DNA of 64,000 nt from an uncultured Eubacteriales bacterium (GTDB lineage Bacteria > Bacillota > Clostridia > Oscillospirales > Oscillospiraceae): assembly GCA_900555665.1 (NCBI GenBank), contig USLX01000001.1, forward strand, positions 1 to 64,000, in the 5' to 3' direction. The first letter of the stretch is position 1. Each line of letters starts with the position of its first letter. A model generated the notes under the pieces. It ran no database searches and was not told the DNA's origin. It was given only the letters and a program-made list of their open reading frames with translations. Positions 42,591 to 51,638 of this stretch are shown piece after piece. The translations under genes were made by a program, and so were the position numbers.

Positions 42591-44762
42591 TCAGCCATTC
42601 CCTCTGTGGACATCCTTCACGCCGGAGATCCCGCGCAGACGGCCCCGAACCGCTTCCAGCTCCTTGAGGTCGTGCACCGGGAAATTCAGCGACACATAGG
42701 CCGTCCCGTCTCCGGCCGGCTTGGCGGTCATCGCTGTGATGCGCAGCCGCGCCGCGGTCATCACGGTTGCAATGTCGAGCATCAGCCCCGCCCGGTCCTC
42801 GGCCACCAGTGCCAGCTCCGTGGCAAACGTCGCGTCCGGCGTCTCGGCCCAGCGCACCGGAACCCACCGGCCCCGCTGCTCAGGGTCGAGCGCGTTTTTT
42901 GCATTCGGACAGTCCCGCCGGTGAACCGACACGCCATAGCCCTTCGTGATAAAGCCGATGATATCGTCGCCGGGAACGGGCGTGCAGCAGCGGCTGTACT
43001 TGATGGGACAGGAGCCGATATCCTCCACAATGACGCCGGACCGGCTCGTCGTGGGCTGCTGCTGTTGCTTGCCGAGCGAGAGCAGCTCCTTCGGCGTCAT
43101 ATTGCGGCTGGCCTTGGTCAGCTCGTCGCGCACGCGGCCCACGGCCTTCATCGCCGTCAGTCCGCCGTAGCCGATGGCGGCATACATATCGTCGAGGCTC
43201 TCAAAGCTGATCCGCTTGAGCACCATCGGCCGCACGTCGTCCTGCTGCATGATGGCCGGATCAATGCCGATGTGCCGCAGCTCCGACTCGAAGCTCAGCT
43301 TGCCGCGCGCGATGTTCTCCTCACGCTTTTCTTTCTTAAACCACTGCTTGATCTTGATCCGCGCCTGGTTCGACCGGCAGATGTTCAGCCAGTCGCGGCT
43401 CGGCCCCTTCGCGCTCTTCGAGGTCAAAACCTCGACAATGTCGCCGTTGTGCAGCTGCGCGTCGTAGCTCGCAATGCGGTTATTCACCTTCGCGCCGATC
43501 ATCGAGTTGCCGACGGCGGAGTGGATGGCGTAGGCAAAGTCAATCGGCGTCGAGCCCGCGGGCAGGTTGATGACCTTGCCCTTCGGCGTGAACACGAAGA
43601 CCTCGTCGTCGAACATGTCGACTTTCAGCGAGTGGATATAGTCGTCCGCCTCGGTGTCTTGCTGATTCTCGAGCAGCCGCCGCACCCACTCGAACTCCTT
43701 TTCCGAGCCCTCGCCCGCGTGCTGCTTGTATTTCCAGTGCGCCGCGACGCCGTATTCCGCCGTCTGGTGCATCTCCCACGTCCGGATCTGAACCTCGAAC
43801 GGAATGCCCTGCTTGCCGATGACCGTCGTGTGCAGCGACTGATACATGTTCGGCTTCGGCGTCGAGATATAGTCCTTAAACCGCCCCGGAATCGGGCTGA
43901 ACAGGTCGTGGATGTGGCCGAGGACGTTATAGCAGTCCGCAATGTCATCCACGATCACGCGGAAGGCATAGAGGTCATAGAGCTCGTCGATGGTCTTGTT
44001 CTGCGCACGCATCTTGCGGTAGATGGAATAGGTGTGCTTGATGCGTCCATAGATCGACCCGTGGATGCCGACCGACGCCAGCCGCTCCGTGATCTTCGAC
44101 TGGATCGCGTTCATGAAATTGTTGGAGCTCTCTTCGTTCTCCTTCAAATAGTCGATGATTTGCTGATATCCCTCGGGATCGAGGTACTGCAGCGATGTGT
44201 CCTCCAGCTCCCACTTGATCTTCTGCATGCCGAGCCGATGCGCCAGCGGCGCGTAGATCTCCATTGTCTCCATGGACTTGGACACCTGCTTGGCCGGTGT
44301 CTGGTATTCGAGCGTGCGCATATTGTGCAGCCGGTCGGAGATCTTGATGAGGATGACGCGGATGTCCTTGCTCATTGCCATGAACATCTTGCGCAGATTC
44401 TCCATTTGCTGCTCTTCCATCGTCGAATACTGCACGCGCGTCAGCTTCGTGACGCCCTCCACCAACTCGGCGACCGTCCGCCCAAAGAGCTTCGTGATCT
44501 CATCAAAGCTCGCGTCCGTGTCCTCCAGGCAGTCGTGCAGCAGCGCCGCTGCAATCGCGTCGGTGTCGAGGCCGATCTCCGCCACGATCTCCGCCACGGC
44601 CAGCGGATGGATGATATAGGGCTCGCCGGACTTGCGCAGCTGCGTTTTGTGCTTCTCGTCGGCGTATTCAAAGGCCCGCTGAATGACGTCCAGATCGGCC
44701 GAAGGGGAATAGCGCTTCACGGCCTGCATCATGGACGCATAATGTTCTTCTCTGGTTTCCAT
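42591..44762 (-). CDS. relA: Bifunctional (p)ppGpp synthetase/hydrolase
   Basis: 723 residues; the ATG directly follows the recJ stop (GGAGACTAAATG). HD hydrolase (H52, H76-D77 in LLHDCLEDTD), synthetase with YGRIKHTYSIYRKM and RFKD at 294-297 (the RxKD of bifunctional enzymes), TGS (about 390-455, VFVFTPKGKVINLPAGST), ZFD with CCTPVPGDD, and ACT at the end (from about 645). Makes and destroys the stringent-response alarmone on ribosomes. Confidence 0.97.
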   Translation of the reverse strand: METREEHYASMMQAVKRYSPSADLDVIQRAFEYADEKHKTQLRKSGEPYIIHPLAVAEIVAEIGLDTDAIAAALLHDCLEDTDASFDEITKLFGRTVAELVEGVTKLTRVQYSTMEEQQMENLRKMFMAMSKDIRVILIKISDRLHNMRTLEYQTPAKQVSKSMETMEIYAPLAHRLGMQKIKWELEDTSLQYLDPEGYQQIIDYLKENEESSNNFMNAIQSKITERLASVGIHGSIYGRIKHTYSIYRKMRAQNKTIDELYDLYAFRVIVDDIADCYNVLGHIHDLFSPIPGRFKDYISTPKPNMYQSLHTTVIGKQGIPFEVQIRTWEMHQTAEYGVAAHWKYKQHAGEGSEKEFEWVRRLLENQQDTEADDYIHSLKVDMFDDEVFVFTPKGKVINLPAGSTPIDFAYAIHSAVGNSMIGAKVNNRIASYDAQLHNGDIVEVLTSKSAKGPSRDWLNICRSNQARIKIKQWFKKEKREENIARGKLSFESELRHIGIDPAIMQQDDVRPMVLKRISFESLDDMYAAIGYGGLTAMKAVGRVRDELTKASRNMTPKELLSLGKQQQQPTTSRSGVIVEDIGSCPIKYSRCCTPVPGDDIIGFITKGYGVSVHRRDCPNAKNALDPEQRGRWVPVRWAETPDATFATELALVAEDRAGLMLDIATVMTAARLRITAMTAKPAGDGTAYVSLNFPVHDLKELEAVRGRLRGISGVKDVHRGNG

Positions 44763-46826
44763 TTAGTCTCCTGCCTTCTGCTTTTTCAGATGAATGAGGA
44801 TGGCGCTCTGCGTGAGATCCACCTTTTTTCCTTCGCTTGTCAGCCGGATGCGGAGGGATTTTGGCCGCTGCTCGAGCGCAAGCAGACCCTGCTCGGCGAA
44901 TACCTCCAGACAGACCCATGTCTTGCCCGGGCAGCACGGTATCGCGGCAAAGCGCGCGATTTTCCGGCTGAGGCATCCGACGTCCTCCTGCAGACAGCCG
45001 CCCTCGGCGTTCGAGGTCAGATACCGCCAGACCGCTACAAAGTCCTGCCGATCCGGCAGCAGCGCCCCGGCTTCCTCCGCCGTCAGCGCCTCGCCGGCCA
45101 GATGCCGTCCGTAGAGCACCCGTGCCGCGTCCTGCACGCTTCTGGCCGCCTCGTCCGGCCGGATATCGACCAGATTCAGCTGCACCGTGCGCAGCCCGCG
45201 GTATTCGTTGATCTGCGGCGTAAATGCAATGTCCACCACGTCCCCCAGGCTGATGGCCGCGAGGCGTGCCGTCGTGGAGAAGAAGATTGCGCCCCAGCTG
45301 CAGCGCCCGCTCGTCAGCCGCAGCCGCAGATGTTTCCCGCCGCCGACCTCCGTCAGATCCGCGATGCTCAGGCCCCGCAGCAGCAGCAGCGGCCGCGGAC
45401 ACCCGGCCCCGCAGGGCTCCAGTTCGTCGAGCGCCTCTACATTCGCCAGCGTCAGCAGCTGCGGCGGCACCTCGCAGTCAATCTTCAGATCCGCCTGGCA
45501 TTCCTCCGACTGCCGGAACGTATGCGCCAGCTTCCCGATCTCCTCGCGGAAGCGGTCGATGTTTTCCCGCCGGATGGTAAAGCCCGCCGCCAGTTCATGC
45601 CCGCCGTAGCTCTCGAGCAGCGGCGAGAGCGTCTTGAGCGAGGCGAAGAGGTTGAAGCCCCCGTGCGAGCGCGACGAGGCCTTCCCCTTATCGCCGTCCA
45701 GACAGATGAGAAACGCCGGGCAGCTATATTCCTCCGCCAACCGCGACGCCACAATTCCAACCACGCCCTGGTGCCAGTTTTCGCTTGCCAGCACGATGGC
45801 CTCCGGCCGCCCGCCTGCGGGCAGCATGGCCACGGCCTCGCGGTAGATGTCCGCCTCGATCTCCTGCCGCTTCCGGTTCAGGCGGCAGAGCTCCGACGCC
45901 AGCTCTACGGCGCGCGAGGCGTCCTTGGTCAAAAAAAGATCCGTCGCAATGCCGACCTGCCCCATGCGCCCGGCCGCATTGATGCGCGGCGCCAGCGTAT
46001 AGCCGATGGTTCCGGCGGTGATCTTGCCGCGCCCGATGGCGCACTCGGCCATCAGCGCTGCCACGCCCACGCGCTTCGGATTTTCCAATGCCCGCAGCCC
46101 CGCGGCCACCATCGTCCGGTTTTCTCCCGTCAGCGGCATCACGTCGGCCACGGTTCCGAGGCACAGAAAGTCGCAGTATTCCTGCAGCAGCGCCCCGGCG
46201 TCCCCGCCGATGGCGCAGGCCAGCTTGAAAGCCACGCCCACGCCCGCCAGTTCCGCCGCCGGCTGGGGCTGGTCGGGCCGGTGCGGGTCGACCACCGCGA
46301 TGGCCTCCGGCAGCTCGGCTTTGCATTCATGATGGTCGGTGATCACCAGCTCCATCCCGAGCGCGCGGCAGAGCGCCGCCTCGTCGTTTGCCGTGATCCC
46401 GCAGTCCACCGTCACAATCAGCTGCACGCCCTGCGCCTTCAGGCTACGCAGGGCCAGCTCGTTCAGACCGTAGCCCTCCTCCAGCCGCGCCGGAATGTAG
46501 CTTGTGACGCGCGCGCCCTGCTTTTGCAGAAAATCCGTCAGCAGACACGTCGCCGTGATCCCGTCGACGTCATAATCGCCGAACACGCAGACTGCCTCGC
46601 GCCGTTCAATCGCCCGGCGTACCCGCCGGGCGGCCTTTTCCATATCCAGCAGGGCAAATGGGTCGGAGAGCGGCTCATTTGCCGCCAGAAAATTGCGTGC
46701 CGCCTGCAAATCCGTATAGCCGCGGCTGCACATCACCGCCGCCGTCAGCGGCGAAAATCCGGCCTCTGCCATCGCCCGTGCTTCCGCCGGGCGATAGGAC
46801 GAGACCGTCCAGGTTCCGTACTTCAA
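44763..46826 (-). CDS. recJ: Single-stranded-DNA-specific exonuclease RecJ
   Basis: 687 residues if started at the TTG at 46826 (reading MKYGTWTVSSYRP). The frame is open to an ATG at 46883, but the -10 box TATAAT is inside it, so the transcript cannot include that ATG. DHH motifs: VFGDYDVDGITAT (I-II), VDCGITANDEA, TDHHECKAELPEAIAVVDPHRPD (DHH), and DHHA1 GGHELAAGFTI. 5'-3' exonuclease for repair. A ~120-residue C-terminal extension resembles those of other Clostridia. Confidence 0.93.
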   Translation of the reverse strand: MKYGTWTVSSYRPAEARAMAEAGFSPLTAAVMCSRGYTDLQAARNFLAANEPLSDPFALLDMEKAARRVRRAIERREAVCVFGDYDVDGITATCLLTDFLQKQGARVTSYIPARLEEGYGLNELALRSLKAQGVQLIVTVDCGITANDEAALCRALGMELVITDHHECKAELPEAIAVVDPHRPDQPQPAAELAGVGVAFKLACAIGGDAGALLQEYCDFLCLGTVADVMPLTGENRTMVAAGLRALENPKRVGVAALMAECAIGRGKITAGTIGYTLAPRINAAGRMGQVGIATDLFLTKDASRAVELASELCRLNRKRQEIEADIYREAVAMLPAGGRPEAIVLASENWHQGVVGIVASRLAEEYSCPAFLICLDGDKGKASSRSHGGFNLFASLKTLSPLLESYGGHELAAGFTIRRENIDRFREEIGKLAHTFRQSEECQADLKIDCEVPPQLLTLANVEALDELEPCGAGCPRPLLLLRGLSIADLTEVGGGKHLRLRLTSGRCSWGAIFFSTTARLAAISLGDVVDIAFTPQINEYRGLRTVQLNLVDIRPDEAARSVQDAARVLYGRHLAGEALTAEEAGALLPDRQDFVAVWRYLTSNAEGGCLQEDVGCLSRKIARFAAIPCCPGKTWVCLEVFAEQGLLALEQRPKSLRIRLTSEGKKVDLTQSAILIHLKKQKAGD

Positions 46827-46866
46827 TTTCGATACACATCCATCATATTCTATTTCTTTTTCCGCT

Positions 46867-46895
46867 ATTATAGCATCCTGCACCCGATTTCACAA
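46867..46895 (-). promoter_or_regulatory. Promoter of the recJ-relA block
   Basis: Minus strand -35 TTGTGA (46890-46895), 17-bp spacer, -10 TATAAT (46867-46872), 41 bp before the inferred TTG start of recJ. It may drive the colinear genes down to hemZ or further. Confidence 0.75.
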
Positions 46896-46904
46896 TAAAA
46901 AATA

Positions 46905-47085
46905 TATGAACAATCTGCCCCATCCCTCAAAAATCCAAAACATTCGCCCCGCCCGTCCGCCAAAGCCCGCCTCCCGGCGGAAAGAGCGGCTAGGCGGAAC
47001 ACAGGCGGCCGCACGCAAAATTTTCCGCGCCGCCCGATTTCAAAATCAAATCCCGATCCCAAACCGCCCGCGTCTTCTCCAAAAC
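46905..47085. other. Intergenic sequence without a recognised feature
   Basis: About 180 bp between the recJ promoter and the dacF terminator. C/A-rich on the plus strand, with no clear palindrome, frame or RNA motif. Confidence 0.4.
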
Positions 47086-47127
47086 GCAAAAAGCTCCCCC
47101 GCCGCCCAGAGCAGGCGGCAGGGGAGA
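47086..47127 (-). terminator. Terminator of the dacF-like gene
   Basis: Minus strand CTCCCCTGCCGCC-TGCTCTG-GGCGGCGGGGGAG then CTTTTTG, about 30 bp past the stop. Confidence 0.75.
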
Positions 47128-47155
47128 GAATCGAAAAGGTCAAAAGTCCCGGCGC

Positions 47156-48436
47156 TCAATCGCCGCAATACTCCGTATAGAGCGCCGCATGGTCCTCCAC
47201 GCAAAAATCCCCGGTCCAGGCATGTGCCGTCACGCAGACGACGTCCCGGCCGTTTGCGGCCTTGCCGAAGCTCGCGCAGCAGTTCATCGCCTGTGAGGTA
47301 AAGCCGGTTTTTGCGCCTTCCACCGCCGCCTCGCCCAGTTCATACTGCCCGATGCGGTAGAGGAATTTGTTGATCATCGCCACGCCCTCCGGATTCTGCT
47401 CCGTCGCGGCGGACGTATAGCTTACGGCGCAGAGCGCCGCGCGGCAGCGCTCGTTGGCCATCGCAGCCTCCAAAATGACGGCCATCTCCCGCGCCGTGGT
47501 GTAGTGCTCCTCATCGTGCAATCCGCTGTCGTTGACAAAGTGGGTATTGCGCAGCCCCAGCTCCGCCGCCTTCTCATTCATCAGCGCAACAAAGCCCTCC
47601 GTGCTGCCCGCAATCGTCAGCGCCAGCGCCTCGGTTGCCTCCGCGCCGGAGGGGAGCAGCGCCCCGTAAACCAGGTCGGTCATCGAGACTTCTTCCCCGT
47701 TCACAAAGCCCGCCATCGTCGCATCCGACAAAAACAGCGGATCGATGATGGCCTGCGTCATGGTGAACGTCGCATCCCAGTCTGTGATCTGCTCACAGGC
47801 GACAAGCGCGGTCATCACCTTCGTCATCGACGCCGGATAGATCTTCGCGTCCGGCTCCTTTTCGGCGATCACCGTGTTCGTCTCCAGATCGATCAAAATG
47901 GCGTTTTCGCTGTAAAGCTCGAGATCGAGCGTCTGCGTCGCGTCCGTCTCTACGGCAAGGGCCGGCGCGGCGGGTGTTACCGTCGCTGCTTCCTCCGGCC
48001 CGGCAGGGGAATCGTCGGGGCCCTCCCCGGTGGGGTCTTCTGCGGGCTCCTCATCCGGTGCCTTTGCGGGCAGCTCCTCGGGTTCTTCTACGGGAGTTTC
48101 CTCGGGCACCGCCTCCGGTTCTGCCGGTTCCGCTCCCGCCGGATCGGCCGGGGCCTCCGGCGCAGGAGCCGGGGCCTGCGCGGTGTCCTCGCGGGGCAAA
48201 AGCTCGTCGACCACATAATGCTTCAGCAAAAACGCCGCCCCGCCGACCAGCGCAATCATCGCCAGCACCAGCAGTGCCGCGAGAAATCCGTGCTTGTTCC
48301 GGCTGCGCTTGCGTTCGCGCACGCGGCTGCGGTTCATCGCCCGCGTTATGCCGAGCGCCTGCGGGCCTTCTGCCGGGCACTGCGCGCCGGGCTGTGCCTG
48401 TGTATCTTCCGTCCGGATGTTCTGGTTCTGTTCCAT
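47156..48436 (-). CDS. D-alanyl-D-alanine carboxypeptidase-like protein (peptidase S11)
   Basis: 426 residues, GGAGAGACCGGT before the ATG. Layout: cytoplasmic basic tail (1-48), one membrane helix (about 50-72), an extended Pro/Glu/Ala-rich linker (about 82-165), then the S11 domain with SxxK as SMTK in IYPASMTKVMTALVA and KTG as KTGFT. The SxN position reads LLPSGAEATEAL, with Ala for the usual Asn, a variant seen in some clostridial members. Trims peptidoglycan stem peptides outside the cell. The linker would let it reach across the wall. Confidence 0.85.
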   Translation of the reverse strand: MEQNQNIRTEDTQAQPGAQCPAEGPQALGITRAMNRSRVRERKRSRNKHGFLAALLVLAMIALVGGAAFLLKHYVVDELLPREDTAQAPAPAPEAPADPAGAEPAEPEAVPEETPVEEPEELPAKAPDEEPAEDPTGEGPDDSPAGPEEAATVTPAAPALAVETDATQTLDLELYSENAILIDLETNTVIAEKEPDAKIYPASMTKVMTALVACEQITDWDATFTMTQAIIDPLFLSDATMAGFVNGEEVSMTDLVYGALLPSGAEATEALALTIAGSTEGFVALMNEKAAELGLRNTHFVNDSGLHDEEHYTTAREMAVILEAAMANERCRAALCAVSYTSAATEQNPEGVAMINKFLYRIGQYELGEAAVEGAKTGFTSQAMNCCASFGKAANGRDVVCVTAHAWTGDFCVEDHAALYTEYCGD

Positions 48437-48487
48437 ACCGGTCTCTCCTGATTGTATGCCAAGTTTCGCCGCAGCCGCGGCGGAGCT

Positions 48488-48516
48488 ATTATAGCATGCT
48501 TTTCCTCATTCGTAAA
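48488..48516 (-). promoter_or_regulatory. Promoter of the dacF-like gene
   Basis: Minus strand -35 TTTACG (48511-48516), 17-bp spacer, -10 TATAAT (48488-48493). Confidence 0.65.
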
Positions 48517-48646
48517 TCTTATAAAAAATTTAATATTTCCTGACTTCTCTACAAAAAACGCGGGATTCTACTGCCAGTAGAATCCTGCATTTGAGGCGTA
48601 GAGCGAAAAAACGAGACTCGTGCTGGATTTTGCCTCCCGTTTCTGC

Positions 48647-48652
48647 TATGAT
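48647..48652 (+). promoter_or_regulatory. -10 box ahead of degV
   Basis: TGCTATGATG with TATGAT 43 bp before the start; the -35 position (TGGATT) is poor. Upstream, a stem GGATTCTACTG-CC-AGTAGAATCC (48569-48592) could end minus-strand transcripts. Confidence 0.45.
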
Positions 48653-48694
48653 GAAAGACAAAGTAATCCATGATCACGTTCAGGAGGCAACCCC

Positions 48695-49570
48695 ATGACA
48701 AAAACTTTTCAGATCATTACCGACTCTTCCTGCGACCTGCCGCAGAGCCTCGCCGACGAGCTGGATCTGCGCGTCCTGCCGCTGCACGTCACCATCGACG
48801 GCCAGACCTACCGCAACTACCTCGACGGCCGTGAAATCGCCTTCAAGGCCTTCTTCGACAAGCTCCGCGCGGGCTCCCAGGGGACAACCAGCGCCGTCAA
48901 TCCCGACGAATTTACCGTCGAGATGGAGCAGGCCCTCGCCGAAGGCTACGATGTGCTCTATGTCGGCTTTTCCTCGGGCCTGAGCACGACCTATCAGTCC
49001 GGCTGCATCGCCGCCGAAGAGCTCCGCGCCAAATATCCCGCGCGCAAGATCCTGACGATCGATTCCCTCGGCGCCTCCCTCGGTGAGGGCCTCTATGTCT
49101 ATCTCGCCGCGAAGAAGCAGCAATCCGGCGCCTCGCTGGAGGAAACCTACGACTACCTCCTGCAGGTCCGCCCGCACCTGTGCCATTGGTTCACGGTCAA
49201 CGACCTCATGCACCTCAAGCGCGGCGGCCGTGTCTCGGCCACGGCGGCGCTCTTCGGCACCATGCTCCAGATCAAGCCCGTCATGCACATGGATGACGCG
49301 GGCCACCTCATCCCCGTCAGCAAGGCGCGCGGGCGCAAGGCCTCGCTGCAGGCCCTCGTGCAGCAGATGGTCGAAACCGCGACGGACCCGGAGCAGCAGA
49401 CCGTCTTCATCTGCCACGGCGACTGCATCGACGACGCAGAATATACCGCCGCCCTCATCCGGGAAAAGACCGGCGCGAAGACCATTATCATCAACTACGT
49501 CGGCCCCGTCATCGGCGCGCATACCGGCCCCGGCGTCGTGTCCATCTTCTTCCTCGGCACGCACCGCTGA
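48695..49570 (+). CDS. DegV family fatty-acid-binding protein
   Basis: 291 residues (CAGGAGGCAACCCC before the ATG). DegV fold: ITDSSCDLP at the start, TTSAVNPDEF, FSSGLSTTYQSG, DSLGASLGEGL, HLKRGGRVSATAALFGTMLQIKPV, and GPVIGAHTGPGVVSIFF. Members bind a fatty acid (FakB-like) and present it to a FakA kinase for phospholipid synthesis; no fakA is here. Monocistronic. Confidence 0.93.
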   Translation: MTKTFQIITDSSCDLPQSLADELDLRVLPLHVTIDGQTYRNYLDGREIAFKAFFDKLRAGSQGTTSAVNPDEFTVEMEQALAEGYDVLYVGFSSGLSTTYQSGCIAAEELRAKYPARKILTIDSLGASLGEGLYVYLAAKKQQSGASLEETYDYLLQVRPHLCHWFTVNDLMHLKRGGRVSATAALFGTMLQIKPVMHMDDAGHLIPVSKARGRKASLQALVQQMVETATDPEQQTVFICHGDCIDDAEYTAALIREKTGAKTIIINYVGPVIGAHTGPGVVSIFFLGTHR

Positions 49571-49667
49571 GCAGCCCTCCGGGAAGTGCGGAGCTGGAAT
49601 CGCGCCCCTTCGGCAAGAGAAGCGCCGCCAATCCGGAAGACAAGCGGAACCCCCTGATTTTCCACGC

Positions 49668-49704
49668 AAAAACCCGCCCGAGCGCATCGCGCTCAGGCGG
49701 GTTT
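49668..49704. terminator. Terminator between degV and nadE
   Basis: AACCCGCC...GGCGGGTT enclosing GAGCGC/GCGCTC; T-run strongest on the minus strand (GGGTTTTTGC), ten bp past the nadE stop. Confidence 0.75.
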
Positions 49705-49713
49705 GCAGCATTT

Positions 49714-50442
49714 TCATCCCGGATAGACGGCCGCGCCGGTGCGCTTGTGCTCCGAGCGCTTGTGGAACCGCTCGATGATCGCGAGATCCGCCTCCTCGCC
49801 CTCGCCGGTCATAAGGAAGCGGTCGATCGCCGCATACGTCACGCCCATCTCGCTCTCGTCGGTCTGCCCCTCGAAGAGTCCGGCCGACGGTGCCTTGTCG
49901 ATGATGCTCTGCGGCGCGTTCAAAAAGCGCAAAAACTCATAGATTTCCGTCACCGTCAGATCGGCAATCGGGTTGAGATCGTATGCCCCGTCACCCCACT
50001 TGGTGAAATAGCCCATGTAGGCCTCCGACCGGTTGCCCGTCCCGGCGACCAGCCGGCCCTCCGCCGCCGCCACGGCATAAACCGTCGCCATGCGCAGCCG
50101 GGGATTGATGTTGGTGAGCGCCTGCTGGTTCAGCTCCGTCACCTGAGAGAGCGCCTTCACCAGCGTCTGCTTCGTCTCCGTGATGTCGACGGTGCGGTTT
50201 TCAATGCCAAACTGCTTCGCCACTTCGCCGCCGTCATCCATGTCGATGCCAAAATTTCGCTTTGATTCACACGGCATCATGATCCCCACCGTGTTCTCGC
50301 ACGCCTTCTTGCAAAGGATGCCGACCAGGGCGGAATCCTTGCCGCCCGAGTTCCCGAACACGATGCCCTTCGCCCCGGCCTTTTTCAGCACGTCCCGAAT
50401 AAACGCCACCCGGCGTTCCAGCTCCACAGCATAATCACGCAT
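49714..50442 (-). CDS. nadE: Ammonia-dependent NAD+ synthetase
   Basis: 242 residues. The PP-loop SGGKDS lies in VFGNSGGKDSALVG; GTGNRSEAYMGYFTKWGDGAYDLNPIADL and KAPSAGLFEGQTDESEMGVTYAAID are family signatures. No glutaminase domain, so it uses ammonia to amidate deamido-NAD. Normal short-form length. Divergent from the lysoplasmalogenase gene. Confidence 0.95.
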   Translation of the reverse strand: MRDYAVELERRVAFIRDVLKKAGAKGIVFGNSGGKDSALVGILCKKACENTVGIMMPCESKRNFGIDMDDGGEVAKQFGIENRTVDITETKQTLVKALSQVTELNQQALTNINPRLRMATVYAVAAAEGRLVAGTGNRSEAYMGYFTKWGDGAYDLNPIADLTVTEIYEFLRFLNAPQSIIDKAPSAGLFEGQTDESEMGVTYAAIDRFLMTGEGEEADLAIIERFHKRSEHKRTGAAVYPG

Positions 50443-50515
50443 AACGCTCTGCCTCCTTGGTTTTTCTCTATCTTACGCCACCGCCGCGGCGCTGTCAATT
50501 TCTTTTCCGACGAAT

Positions 50516-50544
50516 TTGACAGTAATTTCCGCCTGTGTTATGAT
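50516..50544 (+). promoter_or_regulatory. Promoter of the YhhN gene
   Basis: -35 TTGACA (50516-50521), 17-bp spacer, -10 TATGAT (50539-50544). Confidence 0.8.
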
Positions 50545-50573
50545 AAATCTGAAAAAAGGGAAGGAGACTGCCT

Positions 50574-51254
50574 ATGTTCCTGATTCTGCTCATCGCCGCC
50601 GGCGCAATTTTAGAGACGCTTTTCATCATGCAGTCCTATCGCCGTCGCAACGTGGCCGGCATCCTCCTGAAAACCACGGCCTCGCTATTGTTCGTCCTGC
50701 TCGGATTGTACTGCATGCGCCTGCGCGGGCAGAGCACCTACGCGCTCTACGTCGTGATCGGCCTCGCGCTTGGCATGCTGGGCGATTTTCTGATTGCCCT
50801 GCGCTATCTCAATCCCAAAACGCACGACCTCTGCTTCATCTCCGGCACGCTTGCCTTTTTTGCCGGCCATGTGCTCTACATTCTCGCCGTGCTGACGGCC
50901 GCGCCCCGTGCCTGGACCTATGCCATCCCCCTCACGCTCGTCGCGCTCGGCGTCGCGGGCTTCTATTCCCACGCAATGCAGGTCCGCGCCGGGAAGATCA
51001 TGCCCCTCGGCGTGGTCTATATCGGCTGCGTCATCTTCGTCGCCGCCACCTCCCTGACCGGCGCCCTGCTCACGAGCGACCGCGCGCTTTTCATGTTCTT
51101 CCTCGGCGGCCTCTGCTTCAGCCTCAGTGACAATATGCTCGTCGTGCTCTCCTTCGGCAAAAACGACAGTCCCTACCGAAACGCCGTCCTCCACGTCCTC
51201 TACTATATGGCCCAGATTTTCATCGCCCTCAGCATCCTTTTCTACGCACCATAG
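50574..51254 (+). CDS. YhhN/TMEM86 family lysoplasmalogenase
   Basis: 226 residues (GGAAGGAGACTGCCT before the ATG). About eight membrane helices with the family motifs LGMLGDFLIALRYLNP and FSLSDNMLVVLSF. TMEM86-type enzymes cleave the vinyl-ether bond of lysoplasmalogens; many anaerobic Clostridia make plasmalogens, so the role fits. Single gene with a strong promoter. Confidence 0.85.
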   Translation: MFLILLIAAGAILETLFIMQSYRRRNVAGILLKTTASLLFVLLGLYCMRLRGQSTYALYVVIGLALGMLGDFLIALRYLNPKTHDLCFISGTLAFFAGHVLYILAVLTAAPRAWTYAIPLTLVALGVAGFYSHAMQVRAGKIMPLGVVYIGCVIFVAATSLTGALLTSDRALFMFFLGGLCFSLSDNMLVVLSFGKNDSPYRNAVLHVLYYMAQIFIALSILFYAP

Positions 51255-51261
51255 CTGCAAA

Positions 51262-51470
51262 TGTCCAAAGGCTCCCCTTGATTGCATCAAGGGGAGCTGT
51301 CATGGCGCAGCCATGACTGAGAGGATTAAGGCCCTCGATTTTCCGCTGCACTTCGCTTGCGCTTGCAGGGGAAGACAACTTTGTGTAGCTGTTCGCGATC
51401 AAGGGACGTTACAGATGCGGCATGCCCTTTGCGGGTACGGTCTGCCCATCCCCGCCGCAGCGGAAAACCC
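51262..51470. repeat. Mosaic of palindromic repeat modules (site 6 of 8)
   Basis: Begins AGGCTCCCCTTGATTGCATC/AAGGGGAGCTGTCATGGCG, with CATGGCGCAGCCATG and TGACTGAGAGG, the commonest module order of this family in gut Clostridia. A degenerate part with CTTGCGCTTGCAGGGGAAG follows. From 51470 to 51638 I see only a stem CCGGCC...GGCCGG (51528-51552) and the leader of the next gene. Confidence 0.65.
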
Positions 51471-51638
51471 TTGTAATCTCAACGAATTCTACTCCCGGTA
51501 GAGCCACTCTCTACCGCAAAGTTCCCCGGCCTTTCCGGACAGGAGAGGCCGGATCTCACTTTTTCGGGAGACTTTTTCGCCGCCCTGCCGTACACTGGAG
51601 GCAAACAGAACCACTTCTTGCGCAAGGGGGAGCTTATC

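Noticed and set aside
42606..46898. A very long plus-strand open frame (about 1,430 codons) opposite relA and recJ
   Set aside because: It is the mirror of two well-conserved minus-strand genes in G+C-rich DNA, with His/Arg/Ala-rich composition and no recognisable domain. The same holds for long antisense frames at 229-2637, 3866-6508, 14882-16534 and 53405-55108.
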